Shown here: positions 18,243-29,446 of the stretch, piece after piece | How positions within the stretch are numbered: position 1 is the stretch's first letter | Layout of the letters: each line of letters opens with the position of its first letter | Assembly: GCF_002104475.1 (NCBI RefSeq) | Contig: NZ_NBOF01000002.1 | Location: 930,001 to 994,000, forward strand | Length of the DNA: 64,000 nt | Direction of reading: 5' to 3' | Origin: Cognaticolwellia mytili | Lineage (GTDB): Bacteria > Pseudomonadota > Gammaproteobacteria > Enterobacterales > Alteromonadaceae | Made by a program: the position numbers and the translations under genes | Notes under the pieces: model-generated | Seen by the model: the letters and a program-made list of their open reading frames with translations, nothing else | Databases searched by the model: none | Told to the model about the DNA's origin: nothing

Positions 18243-18941
18243 CTAGTGTACATCTCTCCAATATTCTTTCTTCAGTAAGTAAGAGAAGAATAATAGGATA
18301 AATAGGAATCCAATAACCCAATAACCCATGCTTTCGCGCTCAAGTTTATTTGGCTCACCAGTATATTCCAAGAAGTTGGTTAAATCACGAGCAAAAGCAT
18401 CATACTCTTCTGCTGTCATTGAACCGCCTGTTGCTTCACTTAAGTTTCCGTGCTCATCCATAGTGCGAACACCTTGAAGGTTTTGCAATACATGCGGCAT
18501 ACCCACATCTTTAAAAACTTTATTGTTAACACCAAATGGACGTGCTTCATCAACATAAAAAGAACGTAAATAAGTGTAAATCCAATCAGGGCTTCTAAAG
18601 CGAGCTTCAAGTGTTAAATCTGGAGGTGTGCTACCAAACCACTTCGCGGCTTCTTTCCCTGGCATAGTATTAGTAATATGATCACCAACTTTTTCACCAG
18701 TGTACATATAGTTAGCCAAGCCATCTGCATCAGAAATGTTTAAATCAGCAAAAGTACGATTGTAACGCTGATATTTCAGTTCATGACAAGCTAAGCAATT
18801 ATTAATATAAGCTTCGAAGCCACGTTTTAGTGATGCTTTATCGCTTAAATCATTGTTTGCCTTGTCTAAATGTAAGCTAGGACCAGATGCTACAGCTAGC
18901 ATAGGGAGTACAGCTAAAACTGCTAAAATAAGTTTTTTCAT
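18243..18941 (-). CDS. petC: Cytochrome c1 of the bc1 complex
   Basis: This 232-residue subunit carries the c-type haem that takes electrons from the Rieske protein. A signal peptide covers about 1-19. The haem-binding CLACH is at residues 49-53. A C-terminal membrane anchor (about 207-225) is followed by LLKKEYWRDVH. The start overlaps the end of petB by 4 bp, so translation is coupled. Confidence 0.96.
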   Translation of the reverse strand: MKKLILAVLAVLPMLAVASGPSLHLDKANNDLSDKASLKRGFEAYINNCLACHELKYQRYNRTFADLNISDADGLANYMYTGEKVGDHITNTMPGKEAAKWFGSTPPDLTLEARFRSPDWIYTYLRSFYVDEARPFGVNNKVFKDVGMPHVLQNLQGVRTMDEHGNLSEATGGSMTAEEYDAFARDLTNFLEYTGEPNKLERESMGYWVIGFLFILLFFSYLLKKEYWRDVH

Positions 18942-20206
18942 TTTCCTGTAACCCTCTCTGGAACTGGTTTCGTTTTCTCGTTTTTACTGTAAACCCACAG
19001 CGCAACAAAGAAACCAAAATAACCGAAACTCGCAACGATACCAATCATGTTATTTAACGGTGTTGCAGGTAATGTACCTAGCGCACCAAGCACGATGAAA
19101 CAAATTGCAAATTGCACAAGGTTTACCGTATGAGCAGTACAACGGAAACGTAATGACTTAACAGTGCCACGGTCGAACCAAGGCAATAAGAATAATGCGA
19201 CAATTGCACCAAACATACCTACAGCACCTAGAAGCTTGTCAGGAATAATACGTAAAATCGTATAGAACGGGCCAAAATACCATACAGGAGCAATGTGCTC
19301 TGGTGTTTTCAAACCGTTAGCAGGTTCAAAGTTTGGCGCTTCCATAAAGTAGCCACCACCTTCTGGTGCGAAGAACATAACCCAGCAGAAGCCAATTAGG
19401 AAGATAACAACAGCAACTAAATCTTTCACCGTATAATATGGGTGGAAAGGTATCGCATCAACAATATCGTATTTCTTAGTGTATTGTTCGTGGAAAGTAA
19501 ATTTGCTTTGCTCCTCAAGAGGTACACTGCCTTTAGGCTTCTTGATATTAGTACCATCTGGGTTGTTTGAACCAACCTCATGTAACGCTAAAATGTGTAA
19601 GAAAACTAACACAACCAACACTAATGGCAAGGCAATAACATGCAATGCAAAGAAACGGTTTAGCGTAGCACCGGAGATAACATAATCACCACGTATCCAA
19701 AGCGTTAAGTCATCACCAATCACTGGTATCGCACCAAAGATAGAGATAATTACTTGTGCACCCCAGTACGACATATTACCCCAAGGTAATAAGTAGCCCA
19801 TAAATGCTTCAGCCATTAACACTAAGAAAATTAACATACCAAATAACCACAATAACTCGCGAGGTTTCTGGTAAGAACCGTACATCATGCCACGGAACAT
19901 ATGCATATAAACAACGATAAAGAATGCTGAGGCACCCGTTGAATGCATATAACGTAATAACCAACCGTAGTCGACATCACGCATGATGTATTCTACAGAA
20001 GCAAATGCACCTTCGCCTGATGGTTCGTAGTTCATTGTTAGCCATACACCAGTTAATAACTGGTTAACTAAAACAACACTTGCCAAAATACCGAAAACAT
20101 ACCAAAAGTTAAAGTTCTTTGGTGCAGGATATTGTGCAGCATGTTTGTTCATCGCATCCATTAGAGGTAGACGCTGTTCGATCCAAGCCATTAAGTTATT
20201 CAGCAT
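18938..20206 (-). CDS. petB: Cytochrome b of the bc1 complex
   Basis: The 422-residue membrane subunit holds two b haems and the quinol oxidation and quinone reduction sites. Hallmarks include the early helices with LLRYMHSTGASAFFIVVYMH, GYLLPWGNMSYWGAQV, and the PEWYF-like site, here PVWYFGPFYTILR. Its start shares one base with the petA stop, so the three pet genes form a tight operon. Confidence 0.97.
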   Translation of the reverse strand: MLNNLMAWIEQRLPLMDAMNKHAAQYPAPKNFNFWYVFGILASVVLVNQLLTGVWLTMNYEPSGEGAFASVEYIMRDVDYGWLLRYMHSTGASAFFIVVYMHMFRGMMYGSYQKPRELLWLFGMLIFLVLMAEAFMGYLLPWGNMSYWGAQVIISIFGAIPVIGDDLTLWIRGDYVISGATLNRFFALHVIALPLVLVVLVFLHILALHEVGSNNPDGTNIKKPKGSVPLEEQSKFTFHEQYTKKYDIVDAIPFHPYYTVKDLVAVVIFLIGFCWVMFFAPEGGGYFMEAPNFEPANGLKTPEHIAPVWYFGPFYTILRIIPDKLLGAVGMFGAIVALFLLPWFDRGTVKSLRFRCTAHTVNLVQFAICFIVLGALGTLPATPLNNMIGIVASFGYFGFFVALWVYSKNEKTKPVPERVTGK

Positions 20207-20796
20207 TATGCTTCTCCTTCAGATACACCAATTAATAAGGTATCTTCAGTAGGAAATGAATGTTCAGGGACCATCAAGTTTGTTGGTGCTGGTACACTTT
20301 GAAAAACACGACCAGCCATGTCGAATTTAGAACCGTGACACGGGCAAAAGAAACCATTTTTAACTCCGGCCACATGCTGTTCGAAATCACCTTTATGGTG
20401 AGTAGGGGCACAGCCTAAATGAGTACATACACCTAATGCTACCAAAAACTCTGGTTTAATTGAGCGAAACTCGTTAGTCGCATAAACAGGTTGTTGTGGA
20501 ACTTCAGAATTTGGATCTTTCAATTGGTCATCATGTACACTTAAACTAGCAAGTGTTTCATCTGTTCTACGTACAACATATACTGGTTTACCGCGCCATT
20601 CAGCACGAACTAATTGACCAGGCTCTATTTTACCAACATTGACTTCAACCGGCGCGCCTTTAGCTTTCGCTCGAGCGCTAGGGTTCCAAGATCCAATGAA
20701 AGGCACAGCCACACCGACAACACCAACACCACCAACTACCGAAGTAGCTGCAGTTAGAAAGCGTCGACGGCCGTTATTAACGGGCGCATTGCTCAT
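20206..20796 (-). CDS. petA: Rieske iron-sulfur subunit of the bc1 complex
   Basis: The 196-residue subunit passes electrons from ubiquinol to cytochrome c1. A twin-arginine type N-terminus (RRRFLTAATS) is followed by a hydrophobic helix that anchors it in the membrane. The 2Fe-2S ligands are C124 and H126 (CTHLGC) and C151 and H154 (CPCH), with C129 and C153 as the supporting disulfide. It is the first gene of petABC. Confidence 0.97.
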   Translation of the reverse strand: MSNAPVNNGRRRFLTAATSVVGGVGVVGVAVPFIGSWNPSARAKAKGAPVEVNVGKIEPGQLVRAEWRGKPVYVVRRTDETLASLSVHDDQLKDPNSEVPQQPVYATNEFRSIKPEFLVALGVCTHLGCAPTHHKGDFEQHVAGVKNGFFCPCHGSKFDMAGRVFQSVPAPTNLMVPEHSFPTEDTLLIGVSEGEA

Positions 20797-21195
20797 TCAA
20801 ACTCTCCAATTATTATCTAGCTAAAACAACAACACATGACTAAGAATTTCACCTAGTAATTGTGCCGATTGCTGATTGACTAAATCAACGACAAAAAAAT
20901 TGCTCTGATCATAAAGAAAACCCTTGTTTTTTACAAGGCAATTCCCCTTTTCAGCAAAGGTTTATGCAAATAAAAGTCAATTGCTAATCATCACACACAG
21001 TAAATAAAAACCATTCGCATTAACTGGTTTGTTGCCATGTCTATTGCAAATATATTTTGGCAAAATCTTTAAAGCTAATGACTACTTAGGAAATATGGGG
21101 TGAAATTATTATCGAGTAGTAAGTTGATATTTGCCAATATGAATTTTACGAAAAAAAATGTAAATGAATTATGATGCCAATCAAATTTTTGACAT
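20797..21195. other. Gene-free stretch upstream of petA
   Basis: The 399-bp AT-rich region should hold the pet promoter on the minus strand. A TTGACT-like -35 is at 20975-20980, but I see no good -10 at the right spacing. A small hairpin (CCTTGT 20922-20927, ACAAGG 20933-20938) is present. No convincing ORF is visible. Confidence 0.5.
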
Positions 21196-21197
21196 AA

Positions 21198-21221
21198 AAA
21201 AACCGGCATAAGCCGGTTTTT
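21198..21221 (-). terminator. Terminator of rplM-rpsI
   Basis: AAAAACCGGC (21198-21207) pairs with GCCGGTTTTT (21212-21221) around a 4-nt loop, just downstream of rpsI. Confidence 0.9.
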
Positions 21222-21240
21222 GAAATCGTAAACGTAAAAA

Positions 21241-21633
21241 TTAACGTTTTGAGAATTGTGGTTTCTTACGTGCTTTATGTAAGCCCACTTTCTTACGCTC
21301 AACTTTACGAGCATCACGAGTAACGAAGCCAGCTTGACGTAGAGGACTACGTAAAGTTTCATCGAACTCCATTAATGCACGAGTAATACCGTGACGAATT
21401 GCGCCAGCTTGACCAGAAATACCACCACCAGAAACAGTGATGTTAAAGTCAAACTTTTCTAACATTTCAACTAGTTCTAATGGTTGACGAACAACCATAC
21501 GAGCAGTTTCGCGACCGAAGTACACAGAAATGTCACGTTTGTTAATTGTGATTGCACCGTTACCAGCTTTCATGAACACACGAGCAGTTGAGCTCTTGCG
21601 ACGACCAGTACCGTAATATTGATTATCAGCCAT
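21241..21633 (-). CDS. rpsI: 30S ribosomal protein S9
   Basis: The 130-residue protein has the standard S9 length and ends in the basic tail KKPQFSKR, which reaches the ribosomal P site. [15 protein letters not shown] at the start is the usual signature. It lies 3 bp after rplM and shares its promoter. Confidence 0.99.
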   Translation of the reverse strand: MADNQYYGTGRRKSSTARVFMKAGNGAITINKRDISVYFGRETARMVVRQPLELVEMLEKFDFNITVSGGGISGQAGAIRHGITRALMEFDETLRSPLRQAGFVTRDARKVERKKVGLHKARKKPQFSKR

Positions 21634-21636
21634 TGC

Positions 21637-22065
21637 TTAAAGCTCCAAAAGTTGTGGTTGTTGTGCAGTATGTTTATGTTCAGTACCCGCGTAAACTTTA
21701 AGTTTACGGAACATTTCACGACCTAAAGGACCTTTAGGTAACATACCTTTAACAGCAAGCTCGATAACGCGCTCTGGTGCTTTTTCAATAAGCTTTTCAA
21801 AGCTTATTTGCTTAAGGCCACCAACATATTCAGTATGCGAATAGTAAATTTTACCTTTCGCTTTGTTACCAGTTACACGTACTTTCTCAGCATTGATAAC
21901 AACGATGTAATCGCCAGTATCTACGTGAGGAGTGTATTCTGCTTTATGCTTACCACGTAAACGGCTTGCAATTTCAGTAGCGATACGACCTAAAGTTTTA
22001 TCTTCGGCGTCCACTAAGAACCATTCGCGTTGTACGCTTTCTGGTTTAGCTACAAAAGTTTTCAT
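21637..22065 (-). CDS. rplM: 50S ribosomal protein L13
   Basis: The 142-residue protein is full length, with [20 protein letters not shown] at the start and the [20 protein letters not shown] segment that marks L13. It is the first gene of the rplM-rpsI operon. A promoter with a GC-rich start region lies about 150 bp upstream. Confidence 0.99.
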   Translation of the reverse strand: MKTFVAKPESVQREWFLVDAEDKTLGRIATEIASRLRGKHKAEYTPHVDTGDYIVVINAEKVRVTGNKAKGKIYYSHTEYVGGLKQISFEKLIEKAPERVIELAVKGMLPKGPLGREMFRKLKVYAGTEHKHTAQQPQLLEL

Positions 22066-22132
22066 TAAAAACCCAATTATATAAATGTTACTTAAATAAT
22101 AACCTAAGAAAATCTTAAGTTATCCGTTATAA

Positions 22133-22222
22133 GACTACGCTGTTGCCCCTTCGAGCATCGAGTCCGTTGCAGATTCTCTGGAAAAAGAATAAGCTCTTGT
22201 AACGTAGGGACCGCGGATTATA
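22133..22222 (-). promoter_or_regulatory. rplM promoter and leader
   Basis: On the minus strand a perfect TATAAT (22217-22222) is followed by the GC-rich discriminator CCGCGGTCCC, a pattern typical of ribosomal promoters under stringent control. The leader holds complementary segments, CTACG near 22203-22207 and CGTAG near 22134-22138, that could close a stem-loop. No -35 consensus is seen. Confidence 0.55.
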
Positions 22223-22320
22223 CAGAAGAATTATTTAAAGATCACGCCTAATTTTTAATCTTTTAACTTTATCAATAAAAAAGCTGTTAAAAATATGAAA
22301 TGCTTATGATAACTTAGCCA

Positions 22321-23436
22321 CTAAGGTAAATGCTCGCTGGCTAGGTAGTCATGTGACTGCATTTCTTGTAAGCGGCTTAAACAGCGTTTAAATTCAAAGC
22401 TTAATCGTCCATCTGTATATAGTTGTTCAAGCGCGACTTCTGCCGACATTATTAACTTAACATTTCGTTCATAAAACTCATCAACCAAGGCAATAAATCG
22501 ACGTGTACTATCATCCTTATCTGCACCCATTTGCGTAACATTTGCTAATAGCACTGTATGATAAACTTTGCTTAGCTCCATATAGTCGCCTTGACTACGT
22601 GCAGATTCACACAACGTCGAAAACTCGAAATGCACCACGCCATCAGACTCTTGCACTGTTGGTAATGGTCGGTTATTAATTTCAATAACCTTCCCAAGAT
22701 TACCAACATCTGTAGATAATTGCTTAAAGTAATGATTTAAATTGTCGTCAGCTTGTTGGTCAAGTGGAAAATGGAAAATTTCAGCCTGCTCAAGTGTGCG
22801 CAAACGATAATCAACCCCGCTATCAACATTAACAATACTACAATGCTGATTAATTAGTTTAATTGCAGGTAAGAAACGCTCGCGTTGCAAACCATTACGA
22901 TATAAATCATTTGGTACTATATTTGACGTGGCAACTAACGTGACATTATGAGCAAATAACTCTTCAAACAACGTACCTAAAATCATCGCATCGGTAATGT
23001 CGGAAACAAAAAACTCATCAAAACAAATAATGCAACTTTCATCAGCAAAACGCTTAGCAATAATTTTCAACGGATCTGCCTGGCCATGCAACGTTTTTAA
23101 TTCTTCATGTACTCGATGCATGAAACGGTGGAAATGGACTCGTGTTTTATTTTCAAACGGTAGACAATCATAGAAGGTATCAACAAGATACGTTTTACCT
23201 CTACCAACCCCACCCCAAAAATATATGCCGGTAATGGTTTTTTGCTCTGATTTCGCAACAACACGTTTCCAACGATTTAGTACTTTTTTAAACCCCTTTA
23301 CAGGTAAAGGCTTATTCACTAAATCTTCATACAATCGCTGTAGATTCTTCACCGCATTTTCTTGTGCTGCGTCAAAGAGAAAATCATCTCGCGTTAAATC
23401 TTGGGTATACTTATCAATAGGGGATAATTTAATCAT
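22321..23436 (-). CDS. zapE: Cell division protein ZapE (AFG1-like ATPase)
   Basis: ZapE is a P-loop ATPase that acts on the FtsZ ring in E. coli. The Walker A motif GGVGRGKT is at residues 75-82, and the Walker B-like segment CIICFDEFFVSD follows. The length of 371 residues is normal. It lies between rplM and the divergent zapG-degQ-degS group, the same neighbourhood as in E. coli. Confidence 0.95.
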   Translation of the reverse strand: MIKLSPIDKYTQDLTRDDFLFDAAQENAVKNLQRLYEDLVNKPLPVKGFKKVLNRWKRVVAKSEQKTITGIYFWGGVGRGKTYLVDTFYDCLPFENKTRVHFHRFMHRVHEELKTLHGQADPLKIIAKRFADESCIICFDEFFVSDITDAMILGTLFEELFAHNVTLVATSNIVPNDLYRNGLQRERFLPAIKLINQHCSIVNVDSGVDYRLRTLEQAEIFHFPLDQQADDNLNHYFKQLSTDVGNLGKVIEINNRPLPTVQESDGVVHFEFSTLCESARSQGDYMELSKVYHTVLLANVTQMGADKDDSTRRFIALVDEFYERNVKLIMSAEVALEQLYTDGRLSFEFKRCLSRLQEMQSHDYLASEHLP

Positions 23437-23612
23437 TTAACAACCGTTTAGTTAGCAACTTATTTTGTTTTTCAATAACGTTTGCGCAAACTACACTTGA
23501 AAATTAGTTTTTTGCAAATATATTCACTAGTTAAGTGGCGTGAAGCACGTTATATTGAATTGAAGGTTATTTTCTCTAATTTTTTCCATGAATACAATGA
23601 AGGTACAATAAT

Positions 23613-24077
23613 ATGAATGTTGTTTTAGGACTAGGTCTATTTATCGTTGGCGCAATCGTCGGTTTTTTTGCTAACAAAGCACTTTTTTCATCATCTCAAG
23701 AAACTCAAAAATTGGCAGAAAAAGCCAGCCAAACTGAATCAGAATTAGCACAATATAAACTTGATGTTGCAGAACATCTTGAAAACTCAGCAAAACTGCT
23801 TGATCAAATGAATCATACTTGCCAAATCGCTATGACACAAATGGCGCAAAGCACACAATTGTTGCAACAAGCAACGCCTGAAAATATTGAAAACATGCCA
23901 TTTTTCTCAAAAGAAACACAAGAGCAGTTGGCACAAACTGTCAGCTTACGTCACAACAAAGATGCTCGTAAAAATGATGAAGTTATTTCAGAGCCACCAC
24001 TTGATTATTCTGGCGCACCAAGCGGTTTGTTTGATGATAAGAAACAAAGTGTTACAAATAGCGAAGCAAATAGTTAG
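23613..24077 (+). CDS. zapG: ZapG/YhcB (DUF1043) membrane protein
   Basis: The 154-residue protein has one N-terminal membrane helix (LGLGLFIVGAIVGFFANKAL), then a coiled-coil stretch (about 30-80) and a low-complexity acidic tail. This is the YhcB/ZapG layout; the E. coli protein links cell division with envelope growth. Synteny with zapE, degQ and degS supports the call. Confidence 0.9.
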   Translation: MNVVLGLGLFIVGAIVGFFANKALFSSSQETQKLAEKASQTESELAQYKLDVAEHLENSAKLLDQMNHTCQIAMTQMAQSTQLLQQATPENIENMPFFSKETQEQLAQTVSLRHNKDARKNDEVISEPPLDYSGAPSGLFDDKKQSVTNSEANS

Positions 24078-24143
24078 GAACTAATTTTTTTATTCCATGT
24101 CTTTAAATAGGTATAAATTATTTAATTAGGAGTTTTCTGTTGT

Positions 24144-25499
24144 ATGAAAAATTTATCAGTTTTAGTTAATACCGTGTTACTTTCCAGCACAATTGCGATG
24201 GCAAGCCTCCCAGTGCAAGCTGCATTACCTCATGTTGTAAATGGACAAAGCATGCCGAGCCTAGCTCCTATGCTTGAAAACGTAACACCGGGAGTCGTGT
24301 TAATTTCAGTTCGCGGCACCCATGATGTAAAACAACAAGTGCCTGACGCCTTTAAATTTTTCTTTGGTAAGCCACGCCAAGGCCAACAACAAGAACGTCA
24401 ATTTCGAGGTTTAGGCTCCGGTGTTATTATTAATGCTGACAAGGGTTATATTGTTACCAACAGTCACGTAGTTAACGATGCTGATGAAATTCAAATTACC
24501 TTAAAAGATGGTCGTCAAATTGAAGCGAAAAAAATTGGTGGTGACGAGGCAAGTGATATTGCGTTACTACAAATTGAAGCCGATGATTTAGTCGAAGTTA
24601 ATATCGCTGATTCTGATGAAATACGTGTCGGTGATTTCGCAGTTGCTATTGGTAGTCCATTCGGGCTTGGACAAACGGTTACTTCAGGTATTGTCAGTGC
24701 TTTAGGCCGCAGTGGTTTAAACATCGAAAACTATGAAGACTTCATTCAAACAGATGCCGCCATTAACAGTGGTAATTCAGGTGGCGCACTTATCAACCTT
24801 CGCGGCGAGCTTATCGGCATAAATACCGCAATACTTGGGCCTAATGGCGGCAATGTCGGTATTGGTTTTGCTATTCCAAGTAATATGGTTGAGAACTTAG
24901 TCAATCAAATTATTGAATTTGGTGAAGTTAGACGTGGTGTTTTAGGTGTTGCAGGTCGAAGCGTTAATAGTGAAATTGCTAAAGCGATGGAGCTTGATAT
25001 AAACCAAGGTGGTTTTGTTGAACAAGTAACACCGGATTCGGCAGCTGACGAAGCTGGTATTCGCGCCGGTGATGTCATTACTAAAGTAAATGGTAAGATG
25101 ATCAAAACCTTTAATGAGCTTAGAGGAAAAATTGGTTCAATCGGTGCAGGAAAAACCATACAAATTACTGTTATCAGAAAAGATGGCGAAGAAAAAGAAT
25201 ATGATGTAACACTGAAGAAATCTGAAGCAGCAAATATTGAAGCAGCAAGCTTACACCGTATGTTAGATGGCGCTGAGTTTGAAAATAACAATAATGGCAA
25301 TGGTATTTCGGTAGTCGACATTGCAGAGAATAGTCCTGCAGCTGCAACGGGCTTACGTAAAGGTGATGTTATCAACGGAATTAACCGCCAACGTATTAAG
25401 AATATTGGTGAATTACGTAGTTACCTAAGTGACCATAAAGGCGTATTTGCTCTTAACGTGGTTCGTGATAACTCTTCTTTATTCTTAATGATTCGTTAA
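24144..25499 (+). CDS. degQ: Periplasmic serine endoprotease DegQ (Do family)
   Basis: This HtrA-type protease-chaperone clears unfolded periplasmic proteins. A signal peptide (about 1-26) is followed by a trypsin-like domain with catalytic H108 (TNSHVV), D138 (SDIALL) and S212 (GNSGGA). Two PDZ domains cover about 255-350 and 370-450. At 451 residues it lacks the long loop expected of DegP, so DegQ is the better name. degS lies 204 bp downstream beyond a terminator. Confidence 0.95.
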   Translation: MKNLSVLVNTVLLSSTIAMASLPVQAALPHVVNGQSMPSLAPMLENVTPGVVLISVRGTHDVKQQVPDAFKFFFGKPRQGQQQERQFRGLGSGVIINADKGYIVTNSHVVNDADEIQITLKDGRQIEAKKIGGDEASDIALLQIEADDLVEVNIADSDEIRVGDFAVAIGSPFGLGQTVTSGIVSALGRSGLNIENYEDFIQTDAAINSGNSGGALINLRGELIGINTAILGPNGGNVGIGFAIPSNMVENLVNQIIEFGEVRRGVLGVAGRSVNSEIAKAMELDINQGGFVEQVTPDSAADEAGIRAGDVITKVNGKMIKTFNELRGKIGSIGAGKTIQITVIRKDGEEKEYDVTLKKSEAANIEAASLHRMLDGAEFENNNNGNGISVVDIAENSPAAATGLRKGDVINGINRQRIKNIGELRSYLSDHKGVFALNVVRDNSSLFLMIR

Positions 25500-25548
25500 A
25501 CCATGTTATTGAACAATTTAGCCTGTAGCTAACTGGCTAATAAACACC

Positions 25549-25578
25549 AAAAAGCCTGTCAAATTGACAGGCTTTTTT
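25549..25578 (+). terminator. Terminator of degQ
   Basis: GCCTGTC (25554-25560) pairs with GACAGGC (25566-25572) around AAATT, with flanking A and T runs that extend the stem. It separates degQ from degS. Confidence 0.88.
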
Positions 25579-25703
25579 AATGGACATTCATTGGTAACAA
25601 GAACGAAATTGACATCGATAATCGGTTAACTCTCGACAAAACTTTATCAGAACCAAAAGATTATGTTAGTCTACAAAAAATCAATTTAATAAAAATAATT
25701 CAG

Positions 25704-26765
25704 TTGAAAATTCTCAGTGTCTTAAAAACTATTTTTCGTTCTGCTAGTTATGGTGTAATGTTTGCGGTTGTTTTACTATTGCTTGTGCCTGAATTACGTG
25801 AGAATAAATTATCTCTTTGGCAAGTATTCAATAAATCAGAACAACAAGTTCAACCGCTATCCTATGCAAAAGCAGTAAGATTAGCGGGCCCAGCGGTAGT
25901 AAATATTTACTCTGAAGATATTCAAGCCGGCGATAGCTACAACCAGCAGCCTAGAGTAACAACTCGCTTAGGCAGCGGTGTTATCATGCATGAACGTGGC
26001 TATATTTTGACTAATTATCATGTAGTTCAAAGTGCAGATTTGATTATCGTTGTACTACAGCGAGGACAAGAGCTTCACGCGGAGCTTATTGGTTATGATG
26101 AACTAACTGACCTTGCGGTACTGCAAGTGCAAGCGAATAATTTACCGGTAATTCCACAAAGCCCTACACTTAAGTCTCAAGTGGGGGATGTAGTATTAGC
26201 CATTGGCAACCCCCTGAATTTAGGGCAAACAGTTACTCAGGGTATCGTTAGCGCAACAGGCCAAAGTGGCTTGAGCACTAGTTATTTACAATTTTTACAA
26301 ATGGACGCCGCAATTAATAATGGCAATTCAGGCGGCGCGTTGATCAACTCAAATGGTCAACTAGTTGGCATCAACTCAGCCAAGTTTGCCCAAGCTAATC
26401 GAAATGTAAATATACAAGGTATATCCTTTGCGGTGCCTTTCGAGCTTGCTCACAAAATCATGTTAAAAATAATTGAAAATGGTCAAGTTGTACGTGGCTG
26501 GTTAGGTGTTGATGCTAAAGATAACATGTCCAACTTTAAGGGCTTTATTATTGATGCTATCACGCCAAACAGCCCCGCTATGTTGGCCGGTCTACAAGCA
26601 GGTGATGTGGTTTATCAAATTAATGATATGCAATTAGGCAGTGTTAAGCAGGGCTTAGACGTTATTGCTGAAACAACACCGGGTACCATATTAAATTTCA
26701 CTATATCTCGAGAAAATAAGCAATTAACATTGCCTGTGACTATAGTTGAAATTCCAAAAAAATAA
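25704..26765 (+). CDS. degS: Membrane-anchored serine protease DegS
   Basis: DegS senses misfolded outer-membrane proteins and makes the first cut in the anti-sigma factor RseA. The protein has an N-terminal anchor (about 15-30), a protease domain with H106, D136 and S209 (GNSGGA), and a single PDZ domain. The start is a TTG with no strong ribosome site; the next ATG is inside the membrane helix, so TTG is preferred. A terminator follows before the convergent murA gene. Confidence 0.94.
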   Translation: MKILSVLKTIFRSASYGVMFAVVLLLLVPELRENKLSLWQVFNKSEQQVQPLSYAKAVRLAGPAVVNIYSEDIQAGDSYNQQPRVTTRLGSGVIMHERGYILTNYHVVQSADLIIVVLQRGQELHAELIGYDELTDLAVLQVQANNLPVIPQSPTLKSQVGDVVLAIGNPLNLGQTVTQGIVSATGQSGLSTSYLQFLQMDAAINNGNSGGALINSNGQLVGINSAKFAQANRNVNIQGISFAVPFELAHKIMLKIIENGQVVRGWLGVDAKDNMSNFKGFIIDAITPNSPAMLAGLQAGDVVYQINDMQLGSVKQGLDVIAETTPGTILNFTISRENKQLTLPVTIVEIPKK

Positions 26766-26798
26766 CCCTTCGTAATAGTTATATTTTATGAAATAAAC

Positions 26799-26826
26799 AA
26801 AAATCCCAGCTAAGGCTAGGATTTTT
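26799..26826. terminator. Terminator between degS and murA
   Basis: AAAAATCC-AGC pairs with GCT-GGATTTTT around TAAG with one C/A mismatch. A and T flanks suit both convergent genes. Confidence 0.75.
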
Positions 26827-26859
26827 ATTTCTTACATAAGTTGCAATAACCGATAAATA

Positions 26860-28149
<1,290 letters not shown>

Positions 28150-28419
28150 TTAAAGTGGTAAGTTAAACATTTTTTCACGTTGCCAGTCGGTTGTGGTAAA
28201 CGTTTTAATTGACACCGCATGAATGGTACCTGCGTTAATCACTTCTGCTAAAGGGGCGTAAATAGTCTGTTGTTTCTTAACACGACTTAACTCGCCTAAA
28301 AAATCTGCTACTGCAATCACTTTACATTGTGAACCATCAAAGGCAACATGAATTTCATCTAACTCAACTGCATCTGTAATGAGTTTTTCTATATCTTTTA
28401 TATCCACTTCTTGCTCCAA
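28150..28419 (-). CDS. ibaG: BolA-family protein IbaG
   Basis: The 89-residue protein has the BolA fold, with the conserved end IYAPLAEVINAGTIHAVSIK. BolA-like proteins pair with monothiol glutaredoxins in iron-sulfur traffic, and IbaG is linked to acid stress in E. coli. Its position between mlaB and murA matches E. coli. Confidence 0.93.
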   Translation of the reverse strand: MEQEVDIKDIEKLITDAVELDEIHVAFDGSQCKVIAVADFLGELSRVKKQQTIYAPLAEVINAGTIHAVSIKTFTTTDWQREKMFNLPL

Positions 28420-28431
28420 ATAGCGTTCTGG

Positions 28432-28740
28432 TTAGGTATTTTCAATTGGCATCTGTATTGGCAGTAATGTATCAACTGCACTTAGCTTTGCCAATTTCAA
28501 TAAATCTTCAGGTAAGTTAATCAACGCCATTTTACAAGCATTGTGGGCAGCTAATTCAACTAACATTAATATCCAAGCTAAGCCTGCAGTGTCTATTTTA
28601 CTGACTTTAGCCAAATCGATGATGATTTTTTTTTCGTCAACCAATTTTCGATATTTTTTATCAAATGCTCGCGTTATTGTAGCACGTGTTAGCACGCCAC
28701 TAATAACTGCTTTATGCTCTGATTGTTGCACTTCTATCAT
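28432..28740 (-). CDS. mlaB: STAS-domain protein MlaB
   Basis: MlaB is the small cytoplasmic STAS subunit that stabilises the MlaFE transporter. The 102-residue sequence carries the STAS core KIIIDLAKVSKIDTAGLAWI. It follows mlaC by 68 bp and precedes ibaG by 12 bp, in the standard order. Confidence 0.92.
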   Translation of the reverse strand: MIEVQQSEHKAVISGVLTRATITRAFDKKYRKLVDEKKIIIDLAKVSKIDTAGLAWILMLVELAAHNACKMALINLPEDLLKLAKLSAVDTLLPIQMPIENT

Positions 28741-28808
28741 ATCAACCTACCAATAACGCCATAGTACGCTATTTTTTCGTTATTCTAATAATAAAATTTT
28801 AAGCAATA

Positions 28809-29444
28809 CTACTTAAACACGATATTCTTTGTGCTTTTCTCTTTTAACATCGCTGTTACATGAGGTAAGCCCTTTTGACGAATCAAGCTACTTAATTCAG
28901 CTTGCTTGCTGTCAAGTAAACTAATGCCTTCAGCCACCATATCGTAAGCTTTCCATTCCCCGGTTTTTTTGTGCTTACGAACACGGAAAGAAATATTTAT
29001 CGGGTCACGTCCCGGCTCCATTACGCTGGTATTCACTGAAACAACACGCTCTTTTGAGAAGTTTTTTGCCGGTGCAAACTCAACTTTTTGATTATTGTAC
29101 AGGGTAAAAACTTGCGCATACGAAGTAATAAGGTATTCACGAAATGCCGGCACAAATTTAGCTCGATCTGCTTTATTGGTTTTCTTAAAGTTACTACCAA
29201 TCACTTTATAAGCTGCGTATTGATAATTGACGTAAGGCATTAATTCTTCGCGAACAATAGTTTTTAACAAATTTGGCTCTTTCCGTATTGCACTTTGCTC
29301 ATTAGCAAAACGTTTAAACGTGATGTCTGCAACCGTTTCAATCATTTTATAAGGGTCTTTTTTATCAACGTCTGCACTTGCTGCTGTCGATAGGCCCAAA
29401 AATACAATGCAAAAGAGAATTTTTTTCATTACGCTAGTAATCAT
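28809..29444 (-). CDS. mlaC: Periplasmic phospholipid carrier MlaC
   Basis: MlaC carries phospholipids between the outer membrane MlaA complex and the inner membrane MlaFEDB complex. A signal peptide (about 1-24) precedes the MlaC/Ttg2D domain (YKMIETVADITFKRF, REELMPYVNYQYAAYKVIG). Starts at 29444 and 29429 are both possible; AGTGGTGA upstream favours 29444. It begins 2 bp after the mlaD stop. Confidence 0.95.
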   Translation of the reverse strand: MITSVMKKILFCIVFLGLSTAASADVDKKDPYKMIETVADITFKRFANEQSAIRKEPNLLKTIVREELMPYVNYQYAAYKVIGSNFKKTNKADRAKFVPAFREYLITSYAQVFTLYNNQKVEFAPAKNFSKERVVSVNTSVMEPGRDPINISFRVRKHKKTGEWKAYDMVAEGISLLDSKQAELSSLIRQKGLPHVTAMLKEKSTKNIVFK

Positions 29445-29446
29445 AA

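Noticed and set aside
21075-21362. A minus-strand ORF after rpsI
   Set aside because: It overlaps the rpsI coding end in another frame and runs through the operon terminator.
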